In this document: piece by piece, positions 1-7,810 of the stretch
How positions within the stretch are numbered: the stretch's first letter is position 1
How the letters are laid out: each line of letters begins with the position of its first letter
Source of the DNA: Flavobacteriales bacterium
GTDB taxonomy: Bacteria > Bacteroidota > Bacteroidia > Flavobacteriales > Flavobacteriaceae
Direction: 5' to 3'
Assembly (NCBI GenBank): GCA_027032855.1
Contig: JALVLX010000109.1
Span: forward strand, 1-12,320
Length of the DNA: 12,320 nucleotides
The notes under the pieces: generated by a model
What the model was told of the DNA's origin: nothing
The model's input: the letters and a program-made list of their open reading frames with translations, nothing else
The model's database searches: none
Position numbers and translations under genes: made by a program

Positions 1-461
1 TTGGACGGATCGGTTTTGCCGCCGGCGCCCATAGCGGATACAATTTTTATTTTTTGACGTTTGGCTGCCAATATCAAATAAATTTTAGGCGAAACGCTAT
101 CGATGGCATCGATGATATAATCAAATTTTGTGCTTGACACTAAACTATCAAATTCGTCCGGTTCAATAAATTTGTTGATAACATGCAGTTTTATATCCGG
201 ATTGATATCTTTTAGCCTTTCCGCAACAACTTCTGATTTATCGCGCCCTACTGTAGAATGTAAAGCGGGCAGTTGCCTGTTGATATTGGTGATATCCACG
301 GTATCACCATCTACCAACGTCAATGCTCCTACTCCGTTTCGTGCCAGAAATTCAGCAGCAAACGACCCGACACCACCAAGCCCTACAACAAGTACATGAG
401 CTTGTGCTAACTTTTGAAGCCCTTCTTTTGTAAGCAATAATTCCGTTCGTGAGCGCCACAT
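1..461 (-). CDS. tcdA: tRNA threonylcarbamoyladenosine dehydratase (ThiF/E1-like), 3' part cut off
   Basis: The first 153 residues of a ThiF/MoeB/E1-like adenylating enzyme are visible; the C-terminal part lies beyond base 1. TcdA converts tRNA t6A37 to its cyclic form in an ATP-dependent reaction in the cytoplasm. The N-terminus WRSRTELLL is followed by a Rossmann nucleotide-binding loop VLVVGLGGVGS (about residues 23-33). Then come the acidic turn LVDGDTVD (49-56), the family motif NINRQ (59-63) and the conserved lysine of GRDK (72-75). The segment IIDAIDS (116-122) and the start of the glycine-rich GAGGKTDPS (145-153) match the TcdA branch better than ThiF or MoeB. The ATG at 459-461 lies 3 bp after the mlaF stop, so it is probably the last visible gene of an mlaE-mlaF-tcdA transcript. 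The assignment to TcdA rather than another E1-like protein rests on the N-terminal pattern only. Confidence 0.88.
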   Translation of the reverse strand, partial: MWRSRTELLLTKEGLQKLAQAHVLVVGLGGVGSFAAEFLARNGVGALTLVDGDTVDITNINRQLPALHSTVGRDKSEVVAERLKDINPDIKLHVINKFIEPDEFDSLVSSTKFDYIIDAIDSVSPKIYLILAAKRQKIKIVSAMGAGGKTDPS

Positions 462-464
462 AAA

Positions 465-1238
465 TTATTCAAAATGCCCTTCTTTTTGCACCAATTTTTT
501 AACCTTTTTAAACAAAGATGATGAAAAAACAAAATCGTTTAAATCGGGATTATCAGTAAAGAAAATTTCTGATTTGTTTCCTTCCCATTGTTTATAGCCA
601 TTTTTAAGCAAGATAATTTTTTCGCCTATTTCCATGATCGAGTTCATATCGTGCGTATTGATAACCGTGGTAGTATTATAACGAACCGTTAAATCATGAA
701 TAAGATTATCAATAATAATCGCCGTTTTGGGATCGAGACCGGAATTGGGCTCATCACAAAATAAGTACTTGGGATACAACACTATAGCACGAGCCAAAGC
801 TACACGTTTTTGTTGCCCTCCGGAAATTTCTGCCGGGAATTTGTCATTCACACCTTCAAGATTAACTTGTTCCAATACTTCATTTACCCTGTCCTTTTTC
901 TCTGCCGGCGACATTTTCGTAAACATTCTCATCGGGAATTTGATATTTTCTTCAATAGTCATGGAATCAAATAGTGCATTGCCTTGAAACACTACACCTA
1001 CTTCTTTTCTGATTTTTCTTTTCTCCTCTAAATTCAACTCACCCCAAATACGACCATCAAAAGAAATGTATCCTTCATCCGGTTCAATTAACCCAAGCAT
1101 ACTTTTTAAAAACACTGTTTTGCCGGCACCGCTTTGCCCGATAATCATATTGGTTTTGCCGGTTTCAAAAGTTGCAGAAATCCCTTTTAATACTTTTTTA
1201 TCGCCAAATGATTTGCGTATGTTATTAACTTCTATCAT
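465..1238 (-). CDS. mlaF: ABC transporter ATP-binding protein of the Mla lipid-transport type
   Basis: A 257-residue cytoplasmic ATPase that should power an MlaE-type permease moving phospholipid between inner and outer membrane. All nucleotide-binding motifs are intact: Walker A GQSGAGKT (34-41), Q-loop VVFQ (Gln85), signature ISGGQ (138-142), Walker B YLFCDEP (Asp162, Glu163), D-loop SGLDP (166-170) and H-loop His196. The start Met is followed directly by the usual IEVNNIRKSFG opening. It abuts the permease gene with no spacer: the mlaE stop TAG occupies 1239-1241 and this ATG ends at 1238, implying translational coupling. The MCE-domain partner (MlaD) that often sits beside these two genes is not next to them here, because tcdA follows instead. 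The substrate is inferred from the family. Confidence 0.9.
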   Translation of the reverse strand: MIEVNNIRKSFGDKKVLKGISATFETGKTNMIIGQSGAGKTVFLKSMLGLIEPDEGYISFDGRIWGELNLEEKRKIRKEVGVVFQGNALFDSMTIEENIKFPMRMFTKMSPAEKKDRVNEVLEQVNLEGVNDKFPAEISGGQQKRVALARAIVLYPKYLFCDEPNSGLDPKTAIIIDNLIHDLTVRYNTTTVINTHDMNSIMEIGEKIILLKNGYKQWEGNKSEIFFTDNPDLNDFVFSSSLFKKVKKLVQKEGHFE

Positions 1239-1976
1239 CTAACTTAATAATAATTGGGTTAATATATAATTGAAAACGATAATGTTGACACTTGTCCAAA
1301 TTACGGCTTGCGTGGCAGCACGTCCTACTTCCAACGATCCGCCCTTTACATAATAGCCGAAATAGGAAGGAATTGTCGCAATAAAAAATGCAAAAACAAA
1401 AGTTTTAATAAGTGCATATGCAACATCAAAACCATCAAACATGTATCTGATACCTGTCAAATAATCATTCGACAAAATCATTCCGGTCATGTTGCCAACA
1501 ACCCAACCGCCGAAAACGCCGAGAAACATACTAATTAGAATCAAAAACGGATAAAAAGTGACAGCAGCTATTACTTTTGGTAACACCAAGTAATTCAACG
1601 AGTTAACACCCATTATATCCAATGCATCAATTTGTTCGGATATGCGCATGGTGCCTATGGTAGAAGCAATATAAGAGCCTACAATACCGGCAAGGATAAT
1701 AGAATTAAATGTAGGTGCAAACTCCAAAATAATAGATTTAATAGTCGCAAAACCAATATACATTTTGTCTATCAACGGATTACTCAAATTCCGGGCTGTT
1801 TGAATCGTTACAACACCCCCAATAAAAAAGGATATAAAACTGACCAATCCAATAGACTTTATCCCCAAATCTTCAACCTCTTTGAAATAATTTTCCCAAA
1901 AAATTTTCGTTTTTTGAGGTTTCTTAAAAACTTGCTTGAGCATCAAAGCGTATTTACCAATACTTTCCAGATACAT
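1239..1976 (-). CDS. mlaE: MlaE-family ABC transporter permease
   Basis: A 245-residue integral inner-membrane protein, the permease half of an MCE/Mla-type lipid transporter. The family hallmark GTMRISEQIDALDIMGVN (108-125), with its EQIDAL-MGV core, is intact. Hydrophobic stretches near 42-62, 84-106, 136-162, 188-206 and 223-243 fit the five to six membrane segments of MlaE. Residues 1-38 are basic and amphipathic, as expected for the N-terminal elbow helix. The length is typical of the family. The gene opens the mlaE-mlaF-tcdA cluster and starts 24 bp beyond the T-tract of the pnp terminator. I see no convincing promoter in that gap, so transcription may come from read-through or from a weak overlapping promoter. 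Phospholipid transport is inferred from the family. Confidence 0.92.
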   Translation of the reverse strand: MYLESIGKYALMLKQVFKKPQKTKIFWENYFKEVEDLGIKSIGLVSFISFFIGGVVTIQTARNLSNPLIDKMYIGFATIKSIILEFAPTFNSIILAGIVGSYIASTIGTMRISEQIDALDIMGVNSLNYLVLPKVIAAVTFYPFLILISMFLGVFGGWVVGNMTGMILSNDYLTGIRYMFDGFDVAYALIKTFVFAFFIATIPSYFGYYVKGGSLEVGRAATQAVIWTSVNIIVFNYILTQLLLS

Positions 1977-2000
1977 TATTAAATTTTTTGGCTAAAATAG

Positions 2001-2031
2001 AAAAAAAAAGCTTGCCAAATTGACAAGCTTT
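2001..2031 (-). terminator. Rho-independent terminator of pnp
   Basis: Read on the minus strand just after the pnp stop, AAAGCTTG (2024-2031) pairs perfectly with CAAGCTTT (2007-2014). The stem extends inward by T-G, C-G and A-T pairs to a 3-nt loop. A run of T follows, seen as A at 2001-2009 on the plus strand. It separates pnp from mlaE. Confidence 0.88.
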
Positions 2032-2036
2032 AAAAT

Positions 2037-4187
2037 TTATGAATTGTTACGATTATCCGGTCGTTTTTCTTTACGAGGCGGACGTGGTAACAAGGCTTTT
2101 CTTGATAATTTCATTTTGCCTCTGTCAAAACCAACAACTTTGACTTTAACAGTATCACCTTCTTTTAAGACATCCGTTACTTTGTTGATGCGTTTCCAAT
2201 CTATTTCAGAAATATGTAACAAACCGTCTGTTCCGGGAGCTATTTCTATAAATGCACCGAAATCTTTAATAGAAACCACTTTACCTTCATATACTTCACC
2301 TACTTCAGGTTCAAATGTAATAACGGCAATACGATCCAATACTTTTTGGATTTTATCCTTATCGGTTCCCATGATTTCGATAACACCTTTACCATCAACT
2401 TCTTCAATAACGATAGTCGTATCAGTATCTTCTTGAAGCTGTTGGATATCTTTACCGCCTTTACCGATAACCGCACCGATATAATCTTTTGCGATTTCAA
2501 TTTTGACCATTTTAGGTACAAAATCTTTAACTTCTGGTCTGGGTTCTGCAATGGTTTTCTCCATTTCTCCCATAATATGCAAACGTCCTTCTTTGGCTTG
2601 ATGTAAGGCTTTTTCAAGAATTTCGCGTTTCAAATCCTTGATTTTAATATCCATTTGACAAGCTGTGATACCGTCTTTGGTACCTGTTACTTTGAAGTCC
2701 ATATCTCCCAAATGGTCTTCGTCACCAAGAATATCAGACAAGACTGCATAGTTTTTAGTTTCTTCATCGTATATCAAGCCCATGGCAATACCCGAAACCG
2801 GTTTTTTCATCTGAATACCCGCATCCATCAATGCCATTGAACCGGCACAAACGGTTGCCATTGAAGATGAACCGTTAGATTCCAAAATATCTGAAACAAC
2901 TCTGATTGTATAAGGAGAATCTTCGGGCACCATTGGTTCTAAAGCACGTTGTGCTAAGTGACCATGACCTATTTCACGACGCGATGTACCACGTAAAGGA
3001 CGTGCTTCACCGGTTGAAAAAGGTGGAAAATTATAGTGTAAATAGAATTTTTCTTCACTACGCAAGGTCGCACCGTCTATCATATTGACTTCACGTGAAG
3101 TGCCTAGAGTTACCGTAGCGAGCGCTTGGGTTTCGCCTCGGGTAAAAATAGCGGAACCGTGAACAGATGGCAAATAATCGGCTTCTGTCCAAATAGGTCT
3201 GATCTCATCCGTTTTACGACCGTCTAAACGTAAACCTTCATTTAAAATCAAGTCACGAACGGCTTTTTTCATCACTTTGTGAAAATATTCGCCGATCATT
3301 TTAGCCTTTTCTTCTAAGGTTTCTTCATCATAAGTTTCTAACAACTCCTCTTTCACGGCACTGAATTTTTCACTACGCTCGTGTTTGCCGGTACCTTCTT
3401 TGGCAATGGCATAAAGTTTATCATAAGTTGCTTTTTCTATTTCTTCATACAATGCTTCATCCACTTCGTCTTTCGGATAATCTCTTTTAGGAAAAGCTTT
3501 AGCAACTTGCTCTGCAAATTTCTTTTGAACTTCTACTTGTTTTTTAATGGCTTGATGTGCAAACTCAATGGCTTCAATCATTTCCTCCTCACTGACTTCA
3601 TCCATTTGTCCTTCTACCATTGTAACGGAATCTTCCGTACCACCAACCATTAAATCAATGGTGGCTTCCAGAGTTGAATCATAATCGGGATTGATGACCA
3701 ATTCGCCATCAATTTTTGCTACTCTTACTTCAGAAATAGGTCCTTCAAAAGGTATATCCGACACTGCCAAGGCAGCAGAAGCCGCTAAACCGGCTAATGA
3801 GTCAGCTTGCACATTTTCGTCGTGTGACATTAATTGGATCATCACTTGTGTTTCTGCGTGATAATCTTTTGGGAATAAAGGTCTTAAGACACGATCGACT
3901 AATCGCATCACTAAAATTTCTTCTGTGCTTGGACGACCTTCTCTTTTGAAGAAGCCTCCGGGAAATTTACCTGATGAAGCAAATTTCTCTCGATAATCTA
4001 CCGTTAAAGGCAAAAAATCGACATCGGGATTGATGTCTTTTGAAGCAACTGCTGTTGCCAAGAGCATGGTATTTCCCATGCGTACAACGACAGAACCGTC
4101 AGCCTGTTTGGCTAACTTTCCGGTTTCTAACGAAATGGTTCTTCCGTCATCAAGTTGTATGGTTTCTCTAATTGGTTGTGGTATCAT
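2037..4187 (-). CDS. pnp: Polyribonucleotide nucleotidyltransferase (PNPase)
   Basis: A 716-residue 3'-to-5' phosphorolytic exoribonuclease that degrades mRNA to nucleoside diphosphates and can add tails in reverse. It normally works as a trimer. Domain order is complete. A first RNase PH domain starts at the N-terminus, followed by the all-helical linker domain and a second, catalytic RNase PH domain with GDMDFKVTGT and QMDIKI. A KH domain (about 560-622) carries the GKGG loop at 575-578, and an S1 domain (about 629-699) carries DFGAFIEI. A short basic tail ends the protein. The frame stays open up to 4250, but the ATG at 4185-4187 (MIPQPIRETIQLDDGR) is chosen because it matches the usual PNPase N-terminus and the upstream codons lie in the leader. 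It follows rpsO as in E. coli, with a terminator on each side. Confidence 0.96.
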   Translation of the reverse strand: MIPQPIRETIQLDDGRTISLETGKLAKQADGSVVVRMGNTMLLATAVASKDINPDVDFLPLTVDYREKFASSGKFPGGFFKREGRPSTEEILVMRLVDRVLRPLFPKDYHAETQVMIQLMSHDENVQADSLAGLAASAALAVSDIPFEGPISEVRVAKIDGELVINPDYDSTLEATIDLMVGGTEDSVTMVEGQMDEVSEEEMIEAIEFAHQAIKKQVEVQKKFAEQVAKAFPKRDYPKDEVDEALYEEIEKATYDKLYAIAKEGTGKHERSEKFSAVKEELLETYDEETLEEKAKMIGEYFHKVMKKAVRDLILNEGLRLDGRKTDEIRPIWTEADYLPSVHGSAIFTRGETQALATVTLGTSREVNMIDGATLRSEEKFYLHYNFPPFSTGEARPLRGTSRREIGHGHLAQRALEPMVPEDSPYTIRVVSDILESNGSSSMATVCAGSMALMDAGIQMKKPVSGIAMGLIYDEETKNYAVLSDILGDEDHLGDMDFKVTGTKDGITACQMDIKIKDLKREILEKALHQAKEGRLHIMGEMEKTIAEPRPEVKDFVPKMVKIEIAKDYIGAVIGKGGKDIQQLQEDTDTTIVIEEVDGKGVIEIMGTDKDKIQKVLDRIAVITFEPEVGEVYEGKVVSIKDFGAFIEIAPGTDGLLHISEIDWKRINKVTDVLKEGDTVKVKVVGFDRGKMKLSRKALLPRPPRKEKRPDNRNNS

Positions 4188-4249
4188 AAATAATCTTAAT
4201 TTGTAGTAAATCAGCTTGTTACAGCTAAAAATGCGGTTGATAAAATACA
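4188..4249 (-). promoter_or_regulatory. pnp leader with a small possible hairpin
   Basis: These 62 bp between the rpsO terminator and the pnp ATG must hold the pnp 5' leader. If the terminator is efficient they must also hold a promoter, but I see no clear TAnnTTTG box. A short stem can form between TTAGCT and AGCTGA (4211-4228, minus strand, one T-G pair, 6-nt loop). In E. coli a much longer leader hairpin is cut by RNase III for PNPase autoregulation. This one is too short to assume the same mechanism. Confidence 0.3.
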
Positions 4250-4275
4250 AAAAAGGGCAGTAAACTGCCCTTTTT
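4250..4275 (-). terminator. Rho-independent terminator between rpsO and pnp
   Basis: AAAAAGGGCAG (4250-4260) and CTGCCCTTTTT (4265-4275) are perfectly complementary around the 4-nt loop TAAA. On the minus strand the hairpin begins 13 nt after the rpsO stop and runs into T-rich sequence, a textbook intrinsic terminator. Its symmetry means it could also stop plus-strand transcripts. It implies that pnp is partly read-through dependent or has its own promoter. Confidence 0.88.
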
Positions 4276-4288
4276 AAAATGTACCGGC

Positions 4289-4558
4289 TTATTTACGTAA
4301 GCCTAATTCTTTAACAATTTTACGATATCTTTCAATATCGTTGTTTTTCAAATAGTTTAAAAGACTGCGTCTTTTTCCTACCATTTTGACCAAAGCCTTC
4401 TCAGTACTGTAATCATGTCTGTTCTTCTTTAAGTGTTCGGTCAAATGGTTGATACGATAAGTAAACAACGCAATTTGTCCTTCCGGTGAACCGGTGTCTT
4501 TTTCTGATTTTCCGTATTTTGCGAAAATCTCTTTTTTTACTTCTGGTGTTAAATACAT
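4289..4558 (-). CDS. rpsO: 30S ribosomal protein S15
   Basis: An 89-residue protein, the exact usual length for bacterial S15, an early-binding small-subunit protein that contacts 16S rRNA. The conserved core is obvious: DTGSPEGQIALFTYRI (about 21-36), LTEHLKKNRHD (39-49) and the RNA-binding patch VGKRRSLLNYLKNND (60-74), ending in the usual LGLRK. The gene has its own strong-looking promoter upstream and a terminator immediately downstream, so it can be expressed alone at high level. The rpsO-pnp order is widely conserved. In E. coli S15 represses its own translation by binding its leader; whether that occurs here cannot be told from the sequence. Confidence 0.98.
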   Translation of the reverse strand: MYLTPEVKKEIFAKYGKSEKDTGSPEGQIALFTYRINHLTEHLKKNRHDYSTEKALVKMVGKRRSLLNYLKNNDIERYRKIVKELGLRK

Positions 4559-4605
4559 GCCAATATTGTTTTAATGATTATTATGTATGTTATAAATTCA
4601 AGTTG

Positions 4606-4636
4606 CAAAGATACAATTATTTTTTATATGGACAAA
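4606..4636 (-). promoter_or_regulatory. Bacteroidetes-type promoter of rpsO
   Basis: On the minus strand TTTG (4633-4636) is followed by a 19-nt spacer and then TATCTTTG (4606-4613). This exactly fits the Bacteroides sigma-A consensus of TTTG at -33 and TAnnTTTG at -7. Transcription would start near 4600, giving a leader of roughly 40 nt before the rpsO ATG. Confidence 0.75.
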
Positions 4637-4692
4637 ACGCCATTCTATATTTCTGATGATATAGTTATTTGTTGTCGGATGTTATTTATTAA

Positions 4693-4757
4693 TTATCCAT
4701 TTTAAATTATCTCTTATCCATTATCCCTTATCCAACTTGTATCCCTTATCCAACTTG
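4693..4757. repeat. TTATCC-rich repeat tract with an 18-bp perfect tandem duplication
   Basis: TTATCC or a one-base variant recurs about every 7-14 bp (4693, 4707, 4714, 4721, 4728, 4746). Within the tract an 18-bp unit starting TATCCCTTATCC and ending AACTTG occurs twice in perfect tandem, at 4722-4739 and 4740-4757. No open frame covers it. It is non-coding repetitive spacer downstream of gcvP and upstream of the rpsO promoter. Confidence 0.85.
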
Positions 4758-4817
4758 CTACTAATCCCCTTTCCACTTTGACGCACGACCGTACGTCTCT
4801 ACATTCGCATTTTCCAG

Positions 4818-4841
4818 AGAGACGAATTGCAATTCGTCTCT
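4818..4841. repeat. 24-bp perfect palindrome with no spacer
   Basis: The arm AGAGACGAATTG (4818-4829) is followed directly by its exact reverse complement (4830-4841). The outer motif CGTCTCTAC recurs nearby at 4794-4802 in direct orientation. Palindromes of the GTAGAGACG...CGTCTCTAC kind are dispersed intergenic repeats in several bacterial phyla, so this is probably one copy of a small non-autonomous element. It also lies about 75 bp past the gcvP stop and could fold in the gcvP transcript. Confidence 0.8.
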
Positions 4842-4889
4842 ACGCACTTTCCACTTCGTACTAAAAAACTTTCAACCTTCAACTCAGGT

Positions 4890-4908
4890 CACTGAGCCTG
4901 TCGAAGTG
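4890..4908. repeat. CACTTCGACAGGCTCAGTG-type dispersed repeat
   Basis: On the minus strand the 19-mer reads CACTTCGACAGGCTCAGTG. I recognise it as close to a short intergenic sequence scattered through many bacterial genomes. Its ends CACT and AGTG are complementary. It is bracketed by AACTTTCAAC at 4867-4876 and 4910-4919 and begins about 6 bp after the gcvP stop codon. What it does is unknown to me. Confidence 0.6.
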
Positions 4909-4914
4909 TAACTT

Positions 4915-7749
4915 TCAACTCATATACGTTTCAATCGGGTCGCAGGTGCAATGCAAATTACGATCGCCGTAGGCATCGTCCACACGGGCTACAGCCGGCC
5001 AAAATTTGTTTTCCTTAATATATTCCAGAGGGAAAGCGGCTTTTTGACGGGTATATTGATGGAACCATACATCGTTTGTTATCATTTCTTGCGTGTGTGG
5101 TGCATTTTTCAACGGATTGTCAGCGTTTTTATCTTCTATTTCCTGAATTTCTTTCCATATACTAATCATAGCATCGGCAAAGCGGTCAATTTCTTCTTTG
5201 GTTTCACTTTCAGTAGGTTCAATCATTAATGTATCGTGAACGGGGAACGAAACCGTAGGCGCATGATAACCGTAATCCATCAAGCGTTTGGCAATGTCCA
5301 TTACGCTGACGCCTTTGTCTTTAAACGAACGGCAATCGGCAATGAATTCGTGCGCGGCTCTGCCACGTTCGCCTGTATAAAGTACCGGATAATAATCTTT
5401 GAGCAAGGCTTCCAAATAATTGGCATTGAGTATGGCATATTCGGTCGCTTTCTTCAAGCCTTCCGCTCCCGACATGTGAATGTAGGCATAGGAAATCAAA
5501 CTAACCAAAATAGAGCCAAACGGAGCTGCTGCAACAGCATCACCTTTTTCTCCACCGGTTTTAATCAACGGGTGAGAAGGTAAAAATTCTGCTAAATGTT
5601 TTTTTACGGCAATTGGTCCCACACCGGGACCGCCACCACCGTGTGGAATAGCAAAAGTTTTATGCAAATTGAGATGACAAACATCAGCACCAATGGTATC
5701 CGGACTGGTTAAACCAACCTGAGCATTCATATTGGCTCCGTCCATATAAACTTGTCCGCCATTTTGATGAATAATATCTGTCATTTCTTTGATGGCCGAT
5801 TCAAAAACACCGTGAGTAGAAGGATATGTTACCATGAATACAGACAGCGTATCTTTGTATTGCTCAGCTTTTTCACGCAAATCAGCAACATCAATATTTC
5901 CTTCGGGGGTTGTTTTAACAACCACAACTTTGTGACCTGCCATAACAGCCGATGCGGGATTGGTACCGTGAGCCGAAGCCGGAATTAAGGCAACATTCCG
6001 TTGTTCTTCACCGCGACTTTGATGGTATTTTCTTACGGCTAACAGGCCGGCATACTCACCGGCTGCACCTGAATTTGGTTGTAAACTAACCGCATCAAGT
6101 CCGGTAATCTCTTTCAAATAATTTTTCAGATTTTCTACCACTGCCATATAGCCGGCTGCTTGGTCTTGTGGTATGAAAGGGTGTAACGCATTCCACTTAC
6201 TCCAACTAACAGGCAACATCTCAGTTGAAGCATTGAGTTTCATGGTACAAGACCCTAGAGGTATCATCGATTGCGTCAATGACAAATCTCTTCTTTCCAA
6301 TTTTTTAATATAACGCATCATTTCCGTTTCGGACTGGTAGCTGTTAAATACGTCTTGTTGCATAAACTCATCTGTACGTAAGAGTTCGTCCGGAATGATG
6401 GCGATAGCATCTTTTGTTTGCGGTACTTCTTTGTCAAAAGCAAAAATCATCAATAATTTTTCGATATCACTCTCACTAGTCACTTCGTCAATAGAAATAC
6501 CTACTATGTTGTCGCCGTGGAAGTAATTAAGGTTGATTTGATTTGACTCTGCAACATGTCTGATTTTATCTACTTTTACAGGTATTAAAAGTGTATCAAA
6601 AAAGACATCGTGCACCGGTTTATAACCTAATTCTATTAAACCTAAATATAATTTTTTGGTTAAACTATGAATTTTTCCGGCAATTTCTTTAAGTCCTTCA
6701 GGTCCTTGATATACGGCATACATGCCGGACAGCACTGCCAATAATACTTGTGAGGTACAAATATTGGAAGTGGCTTTTTCGCGTTTGATATGTTGCTCAC
6801 GGGTTTGCAAAGCCATTCGCAAAGCTCTTTTGCCTTGCGCATCAACCGTTACCCCTATTATTCTTCCGGGAATATGTCGTTTGTACGATTCTTTAGCTAC
6901 AAAATAACCGGCATGCGGTCCGCCATAGGCCATAGGTAGCCCGAAGCGTTGTGTACTGCCGACTACGACATCTGCCCCCCACTCTGCAGGTGGTGTTAAG
7001 AGAACTAAAGACATTAAATCCGCCGCTACTGCCAACGGAATATCCAATTCTTTTAATTGGCTACTGAACTCACTGTAATCATTAATTTTTCCGGATGCCG
7101 CAGGATATTGTACCAAAGCCCCGAAATAGCTTTCATCAACATGAGCTGTTCTGAAATCGCCTTTTATGATTTCAATATCTAATGCTTTTGCTCTGGTTTC
7201 AATTACTGCCAAAGTTTGTGGAAAAATATCCATATCAACAAAGAAACGGTTTACTCCGGCTTTCTTTTGTTTGCGGTTACGCGTGTTGAAAAACATCAAC
7301 ATGGCTTCAGCGGCAGCAGTTGCTTCGTCCAACAACGAAGCGTTGGCAAGATCCAAACCGGTGAGTTCGGTGAGCATGGTTTGATAGTTTAACAAAGCTT
7401 CCAAACGTCCTTGTGAAATTTCGGGTTGGTAAGGCGTGTAGGACGTGTACCATGACGGATTTTCCAAAATATTGCGTTGAATAACGCCCGGCATTGTGGT
7501 GTTATAATAACCGAAACCTATATATGTATTAAAAACTTTATTTCGATCTGCCAATTTTTGAATGTGGTTCATAAATTGTGTTTCACTCATGGCAGGTGGT
7601 AATTGTAATGGTTGCTTTAAACGAATATTATCGGGAATGGTTTCATAAATCAACTGTTCCATATCTTTGACACCGATAGCTTTAAACATTTCGGGCAAAT
7701 CTTTTTCGCGAGGTCCAAGATGACGATTGATAAAATTATTGATTTTCAT
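4915..7749 (-). CDS. gcvP: Glycine dehydrogenase (aminomethyl-transferring), P protein of the glycine cleavage system
   Basis: A 944-residue PLP enzyme that decarboxylates glycine and passes the aminomethyl group to the lipoyl arm of GcvH. It is the long single-chain form, with both halves of the split GcvPA/GcvPB type fused in one protein. The start MKINNFINRHLGP matches the usual RHIGP opening. The N-terminal half contains YTPYQPEISQGRLEALLNYQ and SLLDEATAAAEAM. The C-terminal half carries the cofactor site HLNLHKTFAIPHGGGGPG, with the PLP-binding lysine at about 697, and SAHGTNPASA before it. The tail CTCDPIETY is also typical. Neither gcvT nor gcvH is in the window, so the rest of the system must be elsewhere. 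The gene lies 61 bp after pepT, behind a terminator. No clear promoter is visible in that gap. Confidence 0.97.
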   Translation of the reverse strand: MKINNFINRHLGPREKDLPEMFKAIGVKDMEQLIYETIPDNIRLKQPLQLPPAMSETQFMNHIQKLADRNKVFNTYIGFGYYNTTMPGVIQRNILENPSWYTSYTPYQPEISQGRLEALLNYQTMLTELTGLDLANASLLDEATAAAEAMLMFFNTRNRKQKKAGVNRFFVDMDIFPQTLAVIETRAKALDIEIIKGDFRTAHVDESYFGALVQYPAASGKINDYSEFSSQLKELDIPLAVAADLMSLVLLTPPAEWGADVVVGSTQRFGLPMAYGGPHAGYFVAKESYKRHIPGRIIGVTVDAQGKRALRMALQTREQHIKREKATSNICTSQVLLAVLSGMYAVYQGPEGLKEIAGKIHSLTKKLYLGLIELGYKPVHDVFFDTLLIPVKVDKIRHVAESNQINLNYFHGDNIVGISIDEVTSESDIEKLLMIFAFDKEVPQTKDAIAIIPDELLRTDEFMQQDVFNSYQSETEMMRYIKKLERRDLSLTQSMIPLGSCTMKLNASTEMLPVSWSKWNALHPFIPQDQAAGYMAVVENLKNYLKEITGLDAVSLQPNSGAAGEYAGLLAVRKYHQSRGEEQRNVALIPASAHGTNPASAVMAGHKVVVVKTTPEGNIDVADLREKAEQYKDTLSVFMVTYPSTHGVFESAIKEMTDIIHQNGGQVYMDGANMNAQVGLTSPDTIGADVCHLNLHKTFAIPHGGGGPGVGPIAVKKHLAEFLPSHPLIKTGGEKGDAVAAAPFGSILVSLISYAYIHMSGAEGLKKATEYAILNANYLEALLKDYYPVLYTGERGRAAHEFIADCRSFKDKGVSVMDIAKRLMDYGYHAPTVSFPVHDTLMIEPTESETKEEIDRFADAMISIWKEIQEIEDKNADNPLKNAPHTQEMITNDVWFHQYTRQKAAFPLEYIKENKFWPAVARVDDAYGDRNLHCTCDPIETYMS

Positions 7750-7767
7750 AGCAAATAACGTATTGAT

Positions 7768-7801
7768 TTAAAAAACAACCTGCTCTTTGACAGAACAGGT
7801 T
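7768..7801 (-). terminator. Rho-independent terminator of pepT
   Basis: Ten nucleotides after the pepT stop, on the minus strand, AACCTGTTCT (7792-7801) pairs with AGAGCAGGTT (7777-7786) around a 5-nt loop, with one T-G pair. GTTTTTT follows. It separates pepT from gcvP. Confidence 0.85.
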
Positions 7802-7810
7802 GCAAGTTAA

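Noticed and set aside
2300..2617. A 105-codon open frame on the minus strand inside pnp
   Set aside because: It is out of frame with pnp across its KH and S1 domains and is only a by-product of AT-rich codon use; Lys/Ile-rich without a recognisable motif.
4188..4250. Extension of pnp by 21 residues to an upstream ATG at 4250
   Set aside because: The extra residues do not resemble any PNPase N-terminus and the upstream ATG overlaps the rpsO terminator stem. The ATG at 4187 gives the conserved start.
4640..4914. A CRISPR array in the repetitive spacer between gcvP and rpsO
   Set aside because: The repeats are of different kinds, directly adjacent or single, with no regular repeat-spacer alternation and no cas genes.
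5236..5583. Open frames on the plus strand opposite gcvP
   Set aside because: They are mirror frames of a strongly conserved gene and have no motif or start signal of their own.
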